Assembly (NCBI GenBank): GCA_029256185.1
Contig: JAQSYI010000054.1
Coordinates: 1-48,098, forward strand
Length of the DNA stretch: 48,098 nt
Direction: 5' to 3'
Source of the DNA: Paenibacillaceae bacterium
Lineage (GTDB): Bacteria; Bacillota; Bacilli; Paenibacillales; NBRC-103111
Part shown: piece by piece, positions 22,458-32,008 of the stretch
How positions within the stretch are numbered: position 1 is the first letter of the stretch
Layout: the number at the start of each line of letters is the position of its first letter
Notes under the pieces: model-generated
What the model saw: only the letters and a program-made list of their open reading frames with translations
What the model was told of the DNA's origin: nothing
The model's database searches: none
Program-made: the position numbers and the translations under genes

Positions 22458-24743
22458 CTATTGCTGCCCGCGGCGGGAAAGACGGTGCTCTCCGGGCGCA
22501 AGAATGATCCGCTTACCCTCCAACTGGAGGATGGCTTCCCGCGGTGTCATGATTCGGATGCCCTCCTGATCCCAATCCACTTCAAGCTCCCGGTGTCTCG
22601 CCTTCACCCAAGCGATTTCATCCACGAAGCAAGGCTTGATGACCAGCCCCTCCTCCGTCAGCCGGATGCCCGCCAGATGCTTGTAGAACCACATATCCAC
22701 TTCGCTGAACATATGATGGTTCAAGGAGGTGGTCTTCCCGTCATAAGACGCGGTCATGGACCAGTCCTCGCATAGCGTGGTCATGCCGCTGTTGATCCAG
22801 TAGGCATAGCTGGGCATGGTGGGATTGGTGACCATCCTGTATGCCGTTTCCGCATAGCCGTTATCCGACAGGGCGCTGAAGATGAACTTGGTTCCCAGAA
22901 TGCCGCAATCGATATGATTGCCCTTCTCCTCCACCAGTCTCGCCAGCCGCTCTGCGGCCAAAAGGATTTCGGCCGCCTCGTACAGTCCCTGATAAATCCC
23001 GCAGGCCAGAGCGGTCTGTCCGCCTCCCTCCACGATGCCGTCCCGGAGGAAGCGGCAGCGGAAGGCCTCGCGGATATGCGCAGCAAGCTCCTCATAACGG
23101 GCCGGGTCTTGGCCGATAACCCGGGCGCACCGGGCCATTATCCTGGCATTGGCATAATAGAAGGAGGTGTCGGTTACGGCGGAGGAACACTTCTGCGCCC
23201 CCGGCGGAGCACACCAATCACCCAAGCCGAAATCCACGATATAATCCTCGGCCATGGAATCCATGAATGCCATATACTTCTCCATGGACTCCCACAGCAG
23301 ATAGATGGCTCTGCCGCTGCCTGTCATTGTGTACAGGTAGTAGGGCAGATGGATGAGAGCAGCATCCCAGGCAGGGCCGCTTCCCCAGTTGTAGCCCCAG
23401 GAGGAGGCGGGGACGATCCCGGGAATTTGGCCGTTGGGGCGCTGGGCGTCGCGGATATCCAGCAGCCACTTCAGATACGCTTCCTCCATCTCATAATTCA
23501 TCAGCGACTGCTCTGCCGAGAGCAGGGCGTCCCCTGTCCAGCCATTCTGCTCCCGGTGGGGACAATCCGTCGGAAGGCCATGATAATTGGTCAGGGTGGA
23601 CCATCTGGTTGCTTGGTGGATTTTATTGAGGAGCTCATCGCTGCATTGAAAATCCCCGATCAACTGGAGATCCGTGTGAACGACCCGGCCCTCCAGTTGA
23701 AATTCCTCAGGCGCATTCCCGACTTCCACATAGCGGAAACCATGGTAAACAAAAGCCGGCTCGTATTCCTCATCCTGTTCCCCGCCCTTGCAGATATACA
23801 GATCACGGTGCTTGACCGGGCCGGGGTTGAACTTGTTGATATGCTCGTTATCCAACGTTCCGTCCGGGTGCAGCAGCTCTCCGTATGTCAGGGATATTTC
23901 TCTGCCCGCTTCCCCCTTTACACGGATTCGGGCCCAGCCGCTGATATTCTGCCCCAAATCGTACAGGCTGCCGCTGATCTTCCGGGCGGTTAATGTCCCG
24001 GTCACCCGGATCGGGGGATGAAGGGCGGGCTTCAGGATTCCTCCCGGTCCCCGGCAGATTCTGGCCCGCTCCCAGCCGCTGTCATCATAAGCCGCCGTGG
24101 TCCAGCCCTCCCGCTCCAGACGGGCATCATAGATTTCACCGCAGCGGGCATGATTGAACAGCACTGGCCCCTCCGCCGTCACGAAGGAGGAGTCCGAGAG
24201 AATGGTCTCCTCCCTCCCGTCCGCGAAGAGAAGGCTCAGCTGCATAATCAGCTTGGGATGATGCCGCCAGGTGGAGCTTGCGCTGTTCCAGGTGGGCGTA
24301 ATGTCATTATAGAAGCCGTTGCCCAGCATGGCGGCGAAAACATTGTCCCCTTGCCGGATCAGGGAGGTGACGTCGAAGCTGCTGTACAGGACGGTTGCAT
24401 CATACTTGGTGTACGGAGTGATAAGCACATCCTCCGTTGCCTTCGCTCCGTTGATCCAGTAAACCCCGTACCCCAGGCCGCAGACATGAAGCCAGGCGGA
24501 CCGGACGGGAGCTGCAACAGAGAACCGTCTCCGCAGCAGCGGGGCGGGAACCTCCTTGTTCCAGCCCTCCATTGCGCTCCGGGAAATCCATTTGGCCCGG
24601 TGAAAGAGTGTGCCTTCGGGATGACAGTGTTGGGAATGATGGATCTCAGCAGGAAGGTTCACAGCAGGACAGTTCCCGGAATGACGGTTAGCGGCGGGAT
24701 GGTTCCCCGAATGACGGTATTGGGCAAAACGGCCTTCGGTCAT
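22458..24743 (-). CDS. Alpha-L-rhamnosidase (GH78)
   Basis: A 761-residue protein without a signal peptide, so probably cytoplasmic. It has N-terminal beta domains (YGVYWINGA, LGNGFYNDITPTW, YDLGQNISGWARI, ELLHPDGTLD), then the (alpha/alpha)6 barrel with the GH78 signature TDCPHREQNGWTGDA at 392-406, where conserved acidic residues act as general acid. MTTLCEDWS carries the second acidic residue. It releases terminal L-rhamnose. Residues 10-30 form two copies of an RHSGN-x-PA-x-N repeat followed by a His-rich stretch, an odd extension absent from typical GH78. ATG 24743 overlaps the TGA of the preceding GH5-like gene (ATGA). Confidence 0.93.
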   Translation of the reverse strand: MTEGRFAQYRHSGNHPAANRHSGNCPAVNLPAEIHHSQHCHPEGTLFHRAKWISRSAMEGWNKEVPAPLLRRRFSVAAPVRSAWLHVCGLGYGVYWINGAKATEDVLITPYTKYDATVLYSSFDVTSLIRQGDNVFAAMLGNGFYNDITPTWNSASSTWRHHPKLIMQLSLLFADGREETILSDSSFVTAEGPVLFNHARCGEIYDARLEREGWTTAAYDDSGWERARICRGPGGILKPALHPPIRVTGTLTARKISGSLYDLGQNISGWARIRVKGEAGREISLTYGELLHPDGTLDNEHINKFNPGPVKHRDLYICKGGEQDEEYEPAFVYHGFRYVEVGNAPEEFQLEGRVVHTDLQLIGDFQCSDELLNKIHQATRWSTLTNYHGLPTDCPHREQNGWTGDALLSAEQSLMNYEMEEAYLKWLLDIRDAQRPNGQIPGIVPASSWGYNWGSGPAWDAALIHLPYYLYTMTGSGRAIYLLWESMEKYMAFMDSMAEDYIVDFGLGDWCAPPGAQKCSSAVTDTSFYYANARIMARCARVIGQDPARYEELAAHIREAFRCRFLRDGIVEGGGQTALACGIYQGLYEAAEILLAAERLARLVEEKGNHIDCGILGTKFIFSALSDNGYAETAYRMVTNPTMPSYAYWINSGMTTLCEDWSMTASYDGKTTSLNHHMFSEVDMWFYKHLAGIRLTEEGLVIKPCFVDEIAWVKARHRELEVDWDQEGIRIMTPREAILQLEGKRIILAPGEHRLSRRGQQ

Positions 24744-26677
24744 GCTTTCACCACGGTGAAGACCAGAGCGTCATTGCTCTTCATGGATGCGCTCAGGCCA
24801 CCTGGTTCCCCGGCTGCCCCCTCCAGCGGGTCATGCAGAATGCGTCCGATTGCCCAGCCTGGCTCCAGCTTGAAGCGGGCCTGCCTGGCGGAGCCGTAAT
24901 TAACGGCGACGATGATCCTTTCTCCATCGTTCACTGGATGTTCGGTAACTGCGATCTCAGGATCGCTTTTGGCCACGGCTCTGCTGTTGGGAAGAATGTC
25001 CTTTAATTGCTTGTAAATATGCCAGTAAGGCTGGATATTGTTACCATGAAAGACTCCGGGGGTACGGGCCAGACAGGTTTCCAACGGAGCATTCAGGAAC
25101 AGGATGCTGCCCGCCCCGTACGCTGCTCGGGTGAAGACGGCTTCATTGCGGCTGTCCCGGGCCAGAATCTCCGCCCCCTCCACCTCGATTCTTAGCTCAT
25201 AATCAGCCCGGATGGGCAGGGAGACTCCGTTTATCAGCAGCTCCTTCTTCTCGTTCATCTTCTGCCGGTTCACTACACGGATTCCGGTATACTCGGTGAA
25301 GCCGGAGCTGACGTAGCCGTTCTCCATGGAGATATACAAGATGGCTCCCTGCTCCACCTTTTGCAGCAGCTCGGTCATTCGGTGCCTGCTAATACTGTTG
25401 GCGCCGTTAATGCAGGGAAGCAGATACAAGGGGGCATCCGGCAGCGGCTGCTCAACGGAGCGGTACTCCAGGTCCAGCCCGGCCTGCTTGGCCAGCACAA
25501 ACGCGCTGTAAGCCGCTCCCCAATGATCCTGGCTGTGGCTGAGCAAGCAGACACCGTCGGTAATCCGCTCCGGCAGCCGGCCGAAGGGCATCTGCGAAAG
25601 CGCCTGCTGAAATTCCCGGACTGCTCCCATTTCGGGCTTCTCCGCACGCTGCTCGGTGAAAAAACCGTACTCGCTGCCCCGGGAATTCAGATCATAGGGA
25701 GCCTGCTGCAGCCGGCCCTGATCGAAGGCGCACCACCACAGGAAGCCCCGGCAATCATGGGCCCAGAGCGTCCACAGATTGCTGCGGACATAATCGGCGC
25801 TGACCTCTCCGCTGCAATACATAGGTCCGAGAGTTCCCACCTCCTCAACGAAGCAGGGCTTCCCCCCGATTCCTCTGTACAGCAGGGTTTCGGCTGCGGG
25901 ATGGAGCACGGTGCGCATGGTATTGAGCGGGTCCTGATCGCAATAAGCGGTGAATACGGGATAAGTATGGGTCGTCAGCACATCGGTCAGCTCCGCCTGA
26001 TCCCGGATCGTCCAGCGTCCGTCCAGCTTGAGACTGTGCATGCCGGATATAACCGGCCTGCTGCCGTCACTGGTGCGGATCGCGGCAGCAATCGCGTTGG
26101 ACCAGTTCCATGCCTCCTCCGCCGTGGCAACCTCACCCATGCAATTGCATTCATTGCCCAGATCCCAGGCGACAATGGCGGGCTCTTCCCTGAAGCGGGA
26201 GACGAATTGCCTGGCGAACCTTACCTGCCATTGAATGGCATACGGGTCAGTGAGCAGGTTGCGGCCCAGCAGCGCTTGCGGAGCGTACAGCTTGCCGCTC
26301 ATCCAGCCGGTGATCAGGCCCACAATCAGCTTCATGCCGCGGGCCTGCGCCATTCGCACCAATTCACCAAAATGGGCAAAGGCCTCCTCGTTCAACGAGC
26401 CGCTGCCGGACCAATCCTCTGTCCACTGCTCCCCTTCTTTATGCTGCCTGATCCGCTCTCCCTTGAAGCCGTGCATAACGGCAACCGGCTGGAAAACCGG
26501 CCACAGGGGAAAGATTCTCAGCCAGGTGATGCCCGCTTCCGCCATCACCTGCAGATCCTGCTCCACGGCTTCCCGGTTCCAGTCGGACCACATATCGATC
26601 CCCGCATGGGATGCCCAATAATTGCAGCCTACGGCAAATTCGCCCGGCTGTGCAAACGCCTGTCTGTTCAAGTTCAT
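24740..26677 (-). CDS. GH5-like intracellular glycoside hydrolase
   Basis: A 645-residue protein with no signal peptide. An N-terminal TIM barrel (about 1-360) shows GITWLRIFPLWPVFQP, WDLGNECNC with the probable acid/base Glu176, and CFVEEVGT with the probable nucleophile among Glu278/279. This resembles the endo-beta-mannosidase-like COG3934 and GH5/GH42-like barrels. The C-terminal half (about 380-645) looks like a trimerisation or beta-sandwich region (YLLPCINGANSISRHRMTELL, FTRAAYGAGSILFLNAP). The substrate is not known; with the rhamnosidase it probably trims imported oligosaccharides. GGAAGG lies five to eight bases before the ATG. It forms a two-gene unit with GH78. Confidence 0.82.
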   Translation of the reverse strand: MNLNRQAFAQPGEFAVGCNYWASHAGIDMWSDWNREAVEQDLQVMAEAGITWLRIFPLWPVFQPVAVMHGFKGERIRQHKEGEQWTEDWSGSGSLNEEAFAHFGELVRMAQARGMKLIVGLITGWMSGKLYAPQALLGRNLLTDPYAIQWQVRFARQFVSRFREEPAIVAWDLGNECNCMGEVATAEEAWNWSNAIAAAIRTSDGSRPVISGMHSLKLDGRWTIRDQAELTDVLTTHTYPVFTAYCDQDPLNTMRTVLHPAAETLLYRGIGGKPCFVEEVGTLGPMYCSGEVSADYVRSNLWTLWAHDCRGFLWWCAFDQGRLQQAPYDLNSRGSEYGFFTEQRAEKPEMGAVREFQQALSQMPFGRLPERITDGVCLLSHSQDHWGAAYSAFVLAKQAGLDLEYRSVEQPLPDAPLYLLPCINGANSISRHRMTELLQKVEQGAILYISMENGYVSSGFTEYTGIRVVNRQKMNEKKELLINGVSLPIRADYELRIEVEGAEILARDSRNEAVFTRAAYGAGSILFLNAPLETCLARTPGVFHGNNIQPYWHIYKQLKDILPNSRAVAKSDPEIAVTEHPVNDGERIIVAVNYGSARQARFKLEPGWAIGRILHDPLEGAAGEPGGLSASMKSNDALVFTVVKA

Positions 26678-27220
26678 CAGCCTTCCTTTTTCCGGCAGAA
26701 TGTAGTTGCAGGGCTGATAGAGCCCCTATAAGTGCCAGTTATAATAAGCCGTCTCACTTTCATTTGCCCATGTCCGCTTGGGCACCATCAGGAGCATCGA
26801 GTACAAAATGCCGTAAATTCGTTCCCTGCCGGAGAAGAAGCTGGGACGCCTACTTTGATCTCATTCAGAGGGATTTTGGGGCCGACAGGGTTTTCTTCCT
26901 GAGGCGTCCTGTCGTTTAACTGGACAGCCCTCTCCGCAAGCAGCTATCATTCTGCCCTGAAATAACAGCATCCCGTCATTTCATTCCTCCATGGTGCCGC
27001 CAAGCGGTATGAAAGTCTGATAGCTACTGAGCCCCGCGCTCCCCCCACTATAGCAAATCAATAGGCTCTTCTGGTCCGTTGATATGAATGCCTTCCTCCG
27101 CACCCTAAAGCGACTGAAGCGGCCTATTCTGTGCGATTTTTCATACAGAATGGTCTCCACCGGGTAGCATCAATAAGTTTGTGTGAGCAAGTAGGGATAT
27201 CCATCGGGACGATGTCCTCT
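26678..27220. other. Intergenic region upstream of the GH5-GH78 genes
   Basis: About 540 bases between the last gene of the eight-gene operon and the GH5-like gene, all minus strand. I see no clear terminator or strong sigma-A promoter. An inverted pair AGCTATCA (26943-26950) and TGATAGCT (27018-27025) and the pair GGACGCC/GGCGTCC are present. A ten-residue frame (MTGCCYFRAE, 26947-26979, minus strand) has an ideal GGAGG six bases before its ATG, but is too short to call a gene. This region must hold the GH5 promoter. Confidence 0.35.
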
Positions 27221-28279
27221 TTAAGGCAAACAAATGACAACCCGAAGGGCTTCTCCGTGACATCTCCAGACCAGAGGTCCCGCATCGGCTCCAATAAACA
27301 GGGAATCCCCGCGGCGAACCGGGAGGCATTGCCCGCCCATGACCTCCAGCTCACCCTTTACCTCCAGTTCGCCCCTGCCCTCCAGCACGATTGCCACCGC
27401 GTACATGCCGCTGTAATCCGTCTGGCAGGTCTGCTCAATACGCAGCTCTTCCATACGGAACTTGTCTGTAACTTCCCTGTCCAGCAGAATGGTGCGTCCA
27501 GCAGCAGTGCCTTGCTTGGGGCGGATGCAGTACCGGTCCTGAAGCTCCTGCCGGGTGCAGCCTGTATAGTCAAAGCAATCGAACATGCGCTCAAAACCCA
27601 GCCCCCCGTGAAGCCTGCTCTCAGGAAGCACCGTTCCCGACGGGGTAACCCGCTCGGGAACCACCATCAGATCCGTAGGCTCCTGCAGCTCTACCAGAAG
27701 ACAGCCGCCTCCGATTGCATGGGGCACCCCGCCATCCACGAATATCATGTCCCCCGGACGGACCGGAAGCTTGTGCATCAGCTCGAGCATTCCCGATATA
27801 TCTTGACTCCAGAAGGATTCCTCCCACTTGCTTCGTGTAATACCGGGGCGGAAGCCAAGATAGACATGGGCACCCTCGTCTGCCTCCACAATGTACCAGC
27901 TCTCCGTCTTGCCGAAATCGGAATGAAAATGGGCCTTGGCGAAGGAGACGGTGGGATGGGCTTGAATGACCAGCCGTTCCGCCGCATCCAGCAGCTTCAC
28001 CAGAATGGACATGCGCCCTCCATACCGTTGGACCTGCTCTTCCCCCAGATAGCGGACGGGGTCTTGATCAATCAGCAGCTTAAGCCATTGTCCGTCTTCG
28101 GAGCAGCTCAGGCCCTCACCTTGTTGTTCCCGGCCGGGATTGCAGGCCTCCACCACAGAGGCCACCCACTCCTCCGGGAAATGCCCGTTTCCGCTGCAAG
28201 GCAGACCCTGCAGCCGGTCGATTCTTTCTCCGCCATGGTAGGTGCGCCATACCCTGTTGCGCTTGAGCTTGATCACCAT
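27221..28279 (-). CDS. manA: Class I mannose-6-phosphate isomerase (ManA-type)
   Basis: A 352-residue cupin-fold enzyme that interconverts mannose-6-phosphate and fructose-6-phosphate. Zinc ligands are visible: Gln106 and His108 in IQAHP, Glu126 in FGKTESWY, and His187 in GGVPHAIGGG. EEWVASVVEA at the N-terminus is also a family motif. ATG 28279 has AGGGGAG eight bases upstream and overlaps the ETF stop by seven bases, so it is co-translated as the last gene of the operon. The link between ManA and a redox-type operon is not obvious. Its real substrate could be another 6-phospho-sugar or a related aldose/ketose pair. Confidence 0.88.
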   Translation of the reverse strand: MVIKLKRNRVWRTYHGGERIDRLQGLPCSGNGHFPEEWVASVVEACNPGREQQGEGLSCSEDGQWLKLLIDQDPVRYLGEEQVQRYGGRMSILVKLLDAAERLVIQAHPTVSFAKAHFHSDFGKTESWYIVEADEGAHVYLGFRPGITRSKWEESFWSQDISGMLELMHKLPVRPGDMIFVDGGVPHAIGGGCLLVELQEPTDLMVVPERVTPSGTVLPESRLHGGLGFERMFDCFDYTGCTRQELQDRYCIRPKQGTAAGRTILLDREVTDKFRMEELRIEQTCQTDYSGMYAVAIVLEGRGELEVKGELEVMGGQCLPVRRGDSLFIGADAGPLVWRCHGEALRVVICLP

Positions 28280-29706
28280 TGAATCTGCTCCCCTCTTGCG
28301 GTATGCGGGTTGTTCCCGCTCAGGATGGATGTTAACAGCTCTTCGGAAAAAGCGGCGTTGATCCCGTAATCCGCATAATCAAAAATCCGCGCCTTGCGGT
28401 CGGGATTGATGGCAATGACGGTCCCCGCCCCCTCGATGGCGCAGGTATGATGCACGGCGCCGGAGATGCCTGCCGCGATATAAATCTTGGGGCTGACATG
28501 CAGTCCCGTCAATCCAACCTGGGCGGAATACGGCGCAAGCCCTGCGTCTACCAATCCCCGGGACGCTGCAGGCTGACCGCCGATGCCCTCGGCAAATTGC
28601 CGGAGCAGATGATAGCAAGGGGCCACTCCCTTTCCCCCGGCCACCAGAATGTCGGAGGATGGTGAAACAATCCGCACAGTAGCCATCTGCGGCTCTGTCA
28701 GGCAGGCGATCTTGGCCATCTTGTGGCCGCCCCAGGCGGGACGGTACATGAATAACCGCTTTCCGTCTGTTTCCAGATGGGTGCAATCTGCGCACAGGCC
28801 GGTCTGGAGCAGCGCCGCCGCCTGGGGAGCATGGAGCCTTCCCCATGGATCGGACGGCCACAGAACAGCAGCGGGTCTGCCTTCGCGGATCAGCTCCACA
28901 ATGGCACGGATATCATCCGTACGGGGAATCCGCGTGACCTTGCGGGCAATGGCCTGCGCTTTTTCCGCCGTCTCTTCTCCCACGGTCCACACCTCTTCCA
29001 GCACCATGCCGCCATCAGGCGGGGTTGGCTGAACCTGCTGTCTCTGCCGCAGCTCTTCCACCAGAGGCAACAGCTCATGTGGAGCGAGAAAGCGGCATGT
29101 TCGCTTGCCGGACTGATTCTCCCAGGTTTTCAACACCCTGGTCGGCGAACCGGCCAAACCGCAGCGCCGCGAGTCAGCTTCAAGGAACGCCGCATCCCAT
29201 CGCTCAACCGTCCCCGGCCTGGAACGAAGCCCCGGGAAACGGAGGCTGTAGCTCCGCTCCATCAGCATTAGCGATGGCAGCCGGACCGCTATCATGCCGT
29301 CTCTGGTCCTGCAGTTGATCCCTTCCTCTGCGGGGGCAGCCTCCAGTACCCCGGCAACGACGGACAGTCCCAACAAACAAGCCAGACTGGGCCCCACTTG
29401 CCCGGTGTCTCCGTCCATGCTCTGCCTTCCGCACAGCACCAGATCAGGCTTCAGCCTTGCAATGGCCAGGGAGAGTACATACGAGGTGGCCAGCGTATCT
29501 CCGCCGGCAAACAGCGGGTCCGTGAGCAGTACTCCCCGGGCAACTCCCAAGCGGGTCAATTGCTCCAGTGCCTTCTCCGCCGCGGGCGGAGCCATGGCTA
29601 GAGCGATAACCTCCGCCCCTTCCATACGCAGGGCGCATTCCAGGGCGCTGGCATCGAAGGGGTTCCATTCCCCTGCGCTATATTTGAGGCACACTGCTAT
29701 TCGCAT
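28273..29706 (-). CDS. Fused electron-transfer flavoprotein, EtfB-EtfA in one chain
   Basis: A 477-residue protein. The N-terminal part (about 1-220) is an EtfB-type domain with LVLCGRQSMDGDTGQVGPSLA (around 82-102). The C-terminal part (about 250-477) is EtfA-like, with SRGLVDAGLAPYSAQVGLTG and PKIYIAAGISGAVHH, the FAD-binding region, and AINPDRKARIFDYADYGI near the end. ETF normally consists of two separate subunits (about 260 and 320 residues); here both sit on one shorter chain. It should accept electrons from the flavin dehydrogenase and Fe-S protein of the same operon. ATG 29706 has AAGGAG upstream; the start overlaps the kinase gene by 29 bases. I see no frameshift, so the fusion appears intended. 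Confidence 0.88.
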   Translation of the reverse strand: MRIAVCLKYSAGEWNPFDASALECALRMEGAEVIALAMAPPAAEKALEQLTRLGVARGVLLTDPLFAGGDTLATSYVLSLAIARLKPDLVLCGRQSMDGDTGQVGPSLACLLGLSVVAGVLEAAPAEEGINCRTRDGMIAVRLPSLMLMERSYSLRFPGLRSRPGTVERWDAAFLEADSRRCGLAGSPTRVLKTWENQSGKRTCRFLAPHELLPLVEELRQRQQVQPTPPDGGMVLEEVWTVGEETAEKAQAIARKVTRIPRTDDIRAIVELIREGRPAAVLWPSDPWGRLHAPQAAALLQTGLCADCTHLETDGKRLFMYRPAWGGHKMAKIACLTEPQMATVRIVSPSSDILVAGGKGVAPCYHLLRQFAEGIGGQPAASRGLVDAGLAPYSAQVGLTGLHVSPKIYIAAGISGAVHHTCAIEGAGTVIAINPDRKARIFDYADYGINAAFSEELLTSILSGNNPHTARGEQIQW

Positions 29707-31177
29707 AACCGTCTCCTTGATAAATCGGGGCGAGCGCATCATGAATCGCCTTGTATTGGGTGAATCTCCCGGCATACCATTCGGTCAGAGCGGTCCGGGG
29801 CCGGGTTACGGATACTGTATGGGTTGATGCCCTCAAACCCGCCTCCAAATCAGGGAAGAAGCCTGCTGCGACTCCCGCCAGCATGGCTCCTCCGAGAGAG
29901 GAATCGCTGCGGCTTTTTTCCTCCAGCGCAATACCCAGCACATCCGCCGTAATCTGTCTCCATAACGGACTGGAGGCGCCGCCTCCGATGATAACCGCCT
30001 GCTGCCGATAAGGAATTCCCATTCTCTCCAGTTCATGAAGACAGTCCAGCAGGGAGAAGGCCACTCCCTCCAGCACAGCTCTGCTGAAGTGGCTCCGGGT
30101 ATGTCCGGCGCGAATTCCCACGAAGCTGCCGCACAGCCCGGGATCGGCATAAGGGGTCAATTCCCCGTTCAGGTAGGGGTGGAAGAACAGGCCGTCACAG
30201 CCTGGGGGCGCGGCCGCAGCCTCGTCATTCAGCCGGGCATACTCGCCGCCGAACACATCTCGGTACCAGCGGTAGGAAGCGGCGCAGGACTTGGTTGCCG
30301 TGCCCGGATAAGATAATCCGGGAACCACATGGGAATACGTGATCAGATGCCTGCCGGTAACAGGACGGTCAGTGATGACACAGATACGTCCCGCCGTAGC
30401 CAGCTTCACCGTCATCTGGCCCGGACGCACCGCACCGGCTGCGAGCACCTCCAGTGCGGTATCCGTTGTGCCGCAGATAACCGGCGTCCCCGGAGCAAGC
30501 CCGGTATCCCCCGCCGCCCTTGCGGTTATGGTTCCCGCCTGATCCATGGGACTCATGACCGGAGGCAGCAGATCAACTGCCAGCCCCGGAATGCCGCATA
30601 GCTCCGGCGACCAGCACTTATTACGGCAGTCGAACAGCATGCTGCCCTCCGCTTCAATATAATCCGTGGCATATACTCCCGTAAGCAGATACCGCACATA
30701 ATCCTTGGCGAACAGCAGCCGCTTCACCCTGCTCCATATATCCGGCTCCCGCTCCTTCACCCACATCAGCTGCGGCAGCGTCCAGATGGTATCCGGTTCA
30801 TGATACGCCTGCTCCAGAATCAGGCCGCGGTGATGCTCTTGAAGCCGCCGGACCTGATCGCCGCTTCTCGTATCCGTCCAGTAAATGGCCGGACGCAGCA
30901 CACGGCAACCTTCATCCATCAACACAGCCGTATGGGTTGCCGCGTCCAAGCATACCGCGGCAATCGATTCGGGCTTGGCTCCCGATTCGCTTATGACGGC
31001 GGCAATGTTGCGGCAGGTGGCCTGATACCAGTCACGGGGGTCCTGTTCCGCATATCCTGTCCTGGGATAATAGGTGGGATATTCCGTCGTGCTGACCGCC
31101 GCCACCTTGCCGTCTGCTCCAAGCAGTGTGGCCTTGGAGGCTCCGCCTCCAAAATCAATGCCCAATACATACTCCAT
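29678..31177 (-). CDS. FGGY-family carbohydrate kinase
   Basis: A 499-residue kinase of normal FGGY length. The N-terminal ATPase fold begins LGIDFGGGASKATLL, then AVCLDAATHTAVLMD and the signature HPYLNGELTPYADPGLCGSF. The second FGGY signature appears as VAFSLLDCLHELERMG and IIGGGASSPLWRQITADVLG. Xylulokinase-like overall; family members phosphorylate pentoses, hexoses, polyols or tetrose sugars. ATG 31177 has GGGGGA six bases upstream, better than the ATG two codons earlier. It lies 39 bases after iolB. Presence of both an FGGY and a PfkB kinase in one operon suggests that two different hydroxyls or two substrates are phosphorylated. Confidence 0.9.
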   Translation of the reverse strand: MEYVLGIDFGGGASKATLLGADGKVAAVSTTEYPTYYPRTGYAEQDPRDWYQATCRNIAAVISESGAKPESIAAVCLDAATHTAVLMDEGCRVLRPAIYWTDTRSGDQVRRLQEHHRGLILEQAYHEPDTIWTLPQLMWVKEREPDIWSRVKRLLFAKDYVRYLLTGVYATDYIEAEGSMLFDCRNKCWSPELCGIPGLAVDLLPPVMSPMDQAGTITARAAGDTGLAPGTPVICGTTDTALEVLAAGAVRPGQMTVKLATAGRICVITDRPVTGRHLITYSHVVPGLSYPGTATKSCAASYRWYRDVFGGEYARLNDEAAAAPPGCDGLFFHPYLNGELTPYADPGLCGSFVGIRAGHTRSHFSRAVLEGVAFSLLDCLHELERMGIPYRQQAVIIGGGASSPLWRQITADVLGIALEEKSRSDSSLGGAMLAGVAAGFFPDLEAGLRASTHTVSVTRPRTALTEWYAGRFTQYKAIHDALAPIYQGDGYANSSVPQI

Positions 31178-31216
31178 GCCCATCCCCCGCCTAGTGGTAG
31201 AATGCCGGACAACCGG

Positions 31217-32008
31217 CTACTTGTTCAGCCATTGATGGTCCGGATCAACGGTAAAGTAGAAGCCCCGGTTCTTCCCGGCCATGATCCACAGATAATAGTT
31301 CTGATAGCCGGGAGCGCAGCAGAAGGGGTGGTAGCCTCTGGGAAGCTCCACCAAATCTCCGGTCTTCACCGTGAACGTCTCGTCCAGATCCCCCTGCCGG
31401 GAATACAGCCGCTGAATGCCGAAGCCTTCAGGCCTGTCGAATTCATAGTAATAGATTTCCTCCAGAATCCCCTCTGCAGGCATATTGTCCTCGTCATGCT
31501 TGTGCGGGGGATAGCTGGCCCAGCTCCCGGAGGGCACGAAGGATTCACCGATATACAGCCGGTTGGCGTCCACCCGCTCATCCAGGATAAAATGAGCCTG
31601 GCGCTGCCAGCCCGGCTTGCCCAGTTCCTTCACCAGCACATCCTCCGGCCGGATCAAGACCGGCTCCGTATCCCGCTCAGCAGGAGCCTTGATCAGAGCC
31701 AGACGCACATCCGATTCTGCAGTGATGCGAAACTCTCTGTTCCGCGGGATATATACTGCGGCAGCAGCGCCGTCGAATACATGCTTTCTTGCGCCGATTC
31801 CGTTGTAGGCGAACTCCTTGCCGGTTACGGACGCTGTTCCGCCCAGCAGCACAAGAGCCGTCTCCTTGTCCCCTTCATATCCTTCGTGAACCTCTCCTGC
31901 GGACAGGCTCAGCATGTCTACCTCCAGCATCTCCAGGGAACTGCTGCCGCTTGCAACCAGCGGTGTACAGCCCCGTTTGCCGTCCCAATGCTTCTTATAG
32001 CTCACCAC
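31217..32008 (-). CDS. iolB: IolB-family isomerase (5-deoxy-glucuronate isomerase-like)
   Basis: A 263-residue bicupin protein that fits IolB over its whole length: FVPSGSWASYPPHKHDEDN carries the metal-binding His cluster, then LEEIYYYEFDRPEGFGIQR, LPRGYHPFCCAPGYQNYYL and the end TVDPDHQWL. IolB converts 5-deoxy-D-glucuronate to 2-deoxy-5-keto-D-gluconate in myo-inositol catabolism. The neighbours here do not include the upstream inositol genes, so the natural substrate may be a related aldose acid. I start at GTG 32008, ten bases after AAGGAG. An in-frame GTG at 32017 is too close to that site. It overlaps the end of the PfkB gene. Confidence 0.88.
   Translation of the reverse strand: MVSYKKHWDGKRGCTPLVASGSSSLEMLEVDMLSLSAGEVHEGYEGDKETALVLLGGTASVTGKEFAYNGIGARKHVFDGAAAAVYIPRNREFRITAESDVRLALIKAPAERDTEPVLIRPEDVLVKELGKPGWQRQAHFILDERVDANRLYIGESFVPSGSWASYPPHKHDEDNMPAEGILEEIYYYEFDRPEGFGIQRLYSRQGDLDETFTVKTGDLVELPRGYHPFCCAPGYQNYYLWIMAGKNRGFYFTVDPDHQWLNK

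Noticed and set aside
26611..26919. A plus-strand frame of about 100 residues upstream of the GH5-like gene
   Set aside because: Cys/Arg/Ser-rich, low-complexity composition typical of a non-coding frame in GC-rich DNA; no ribosome binding site.
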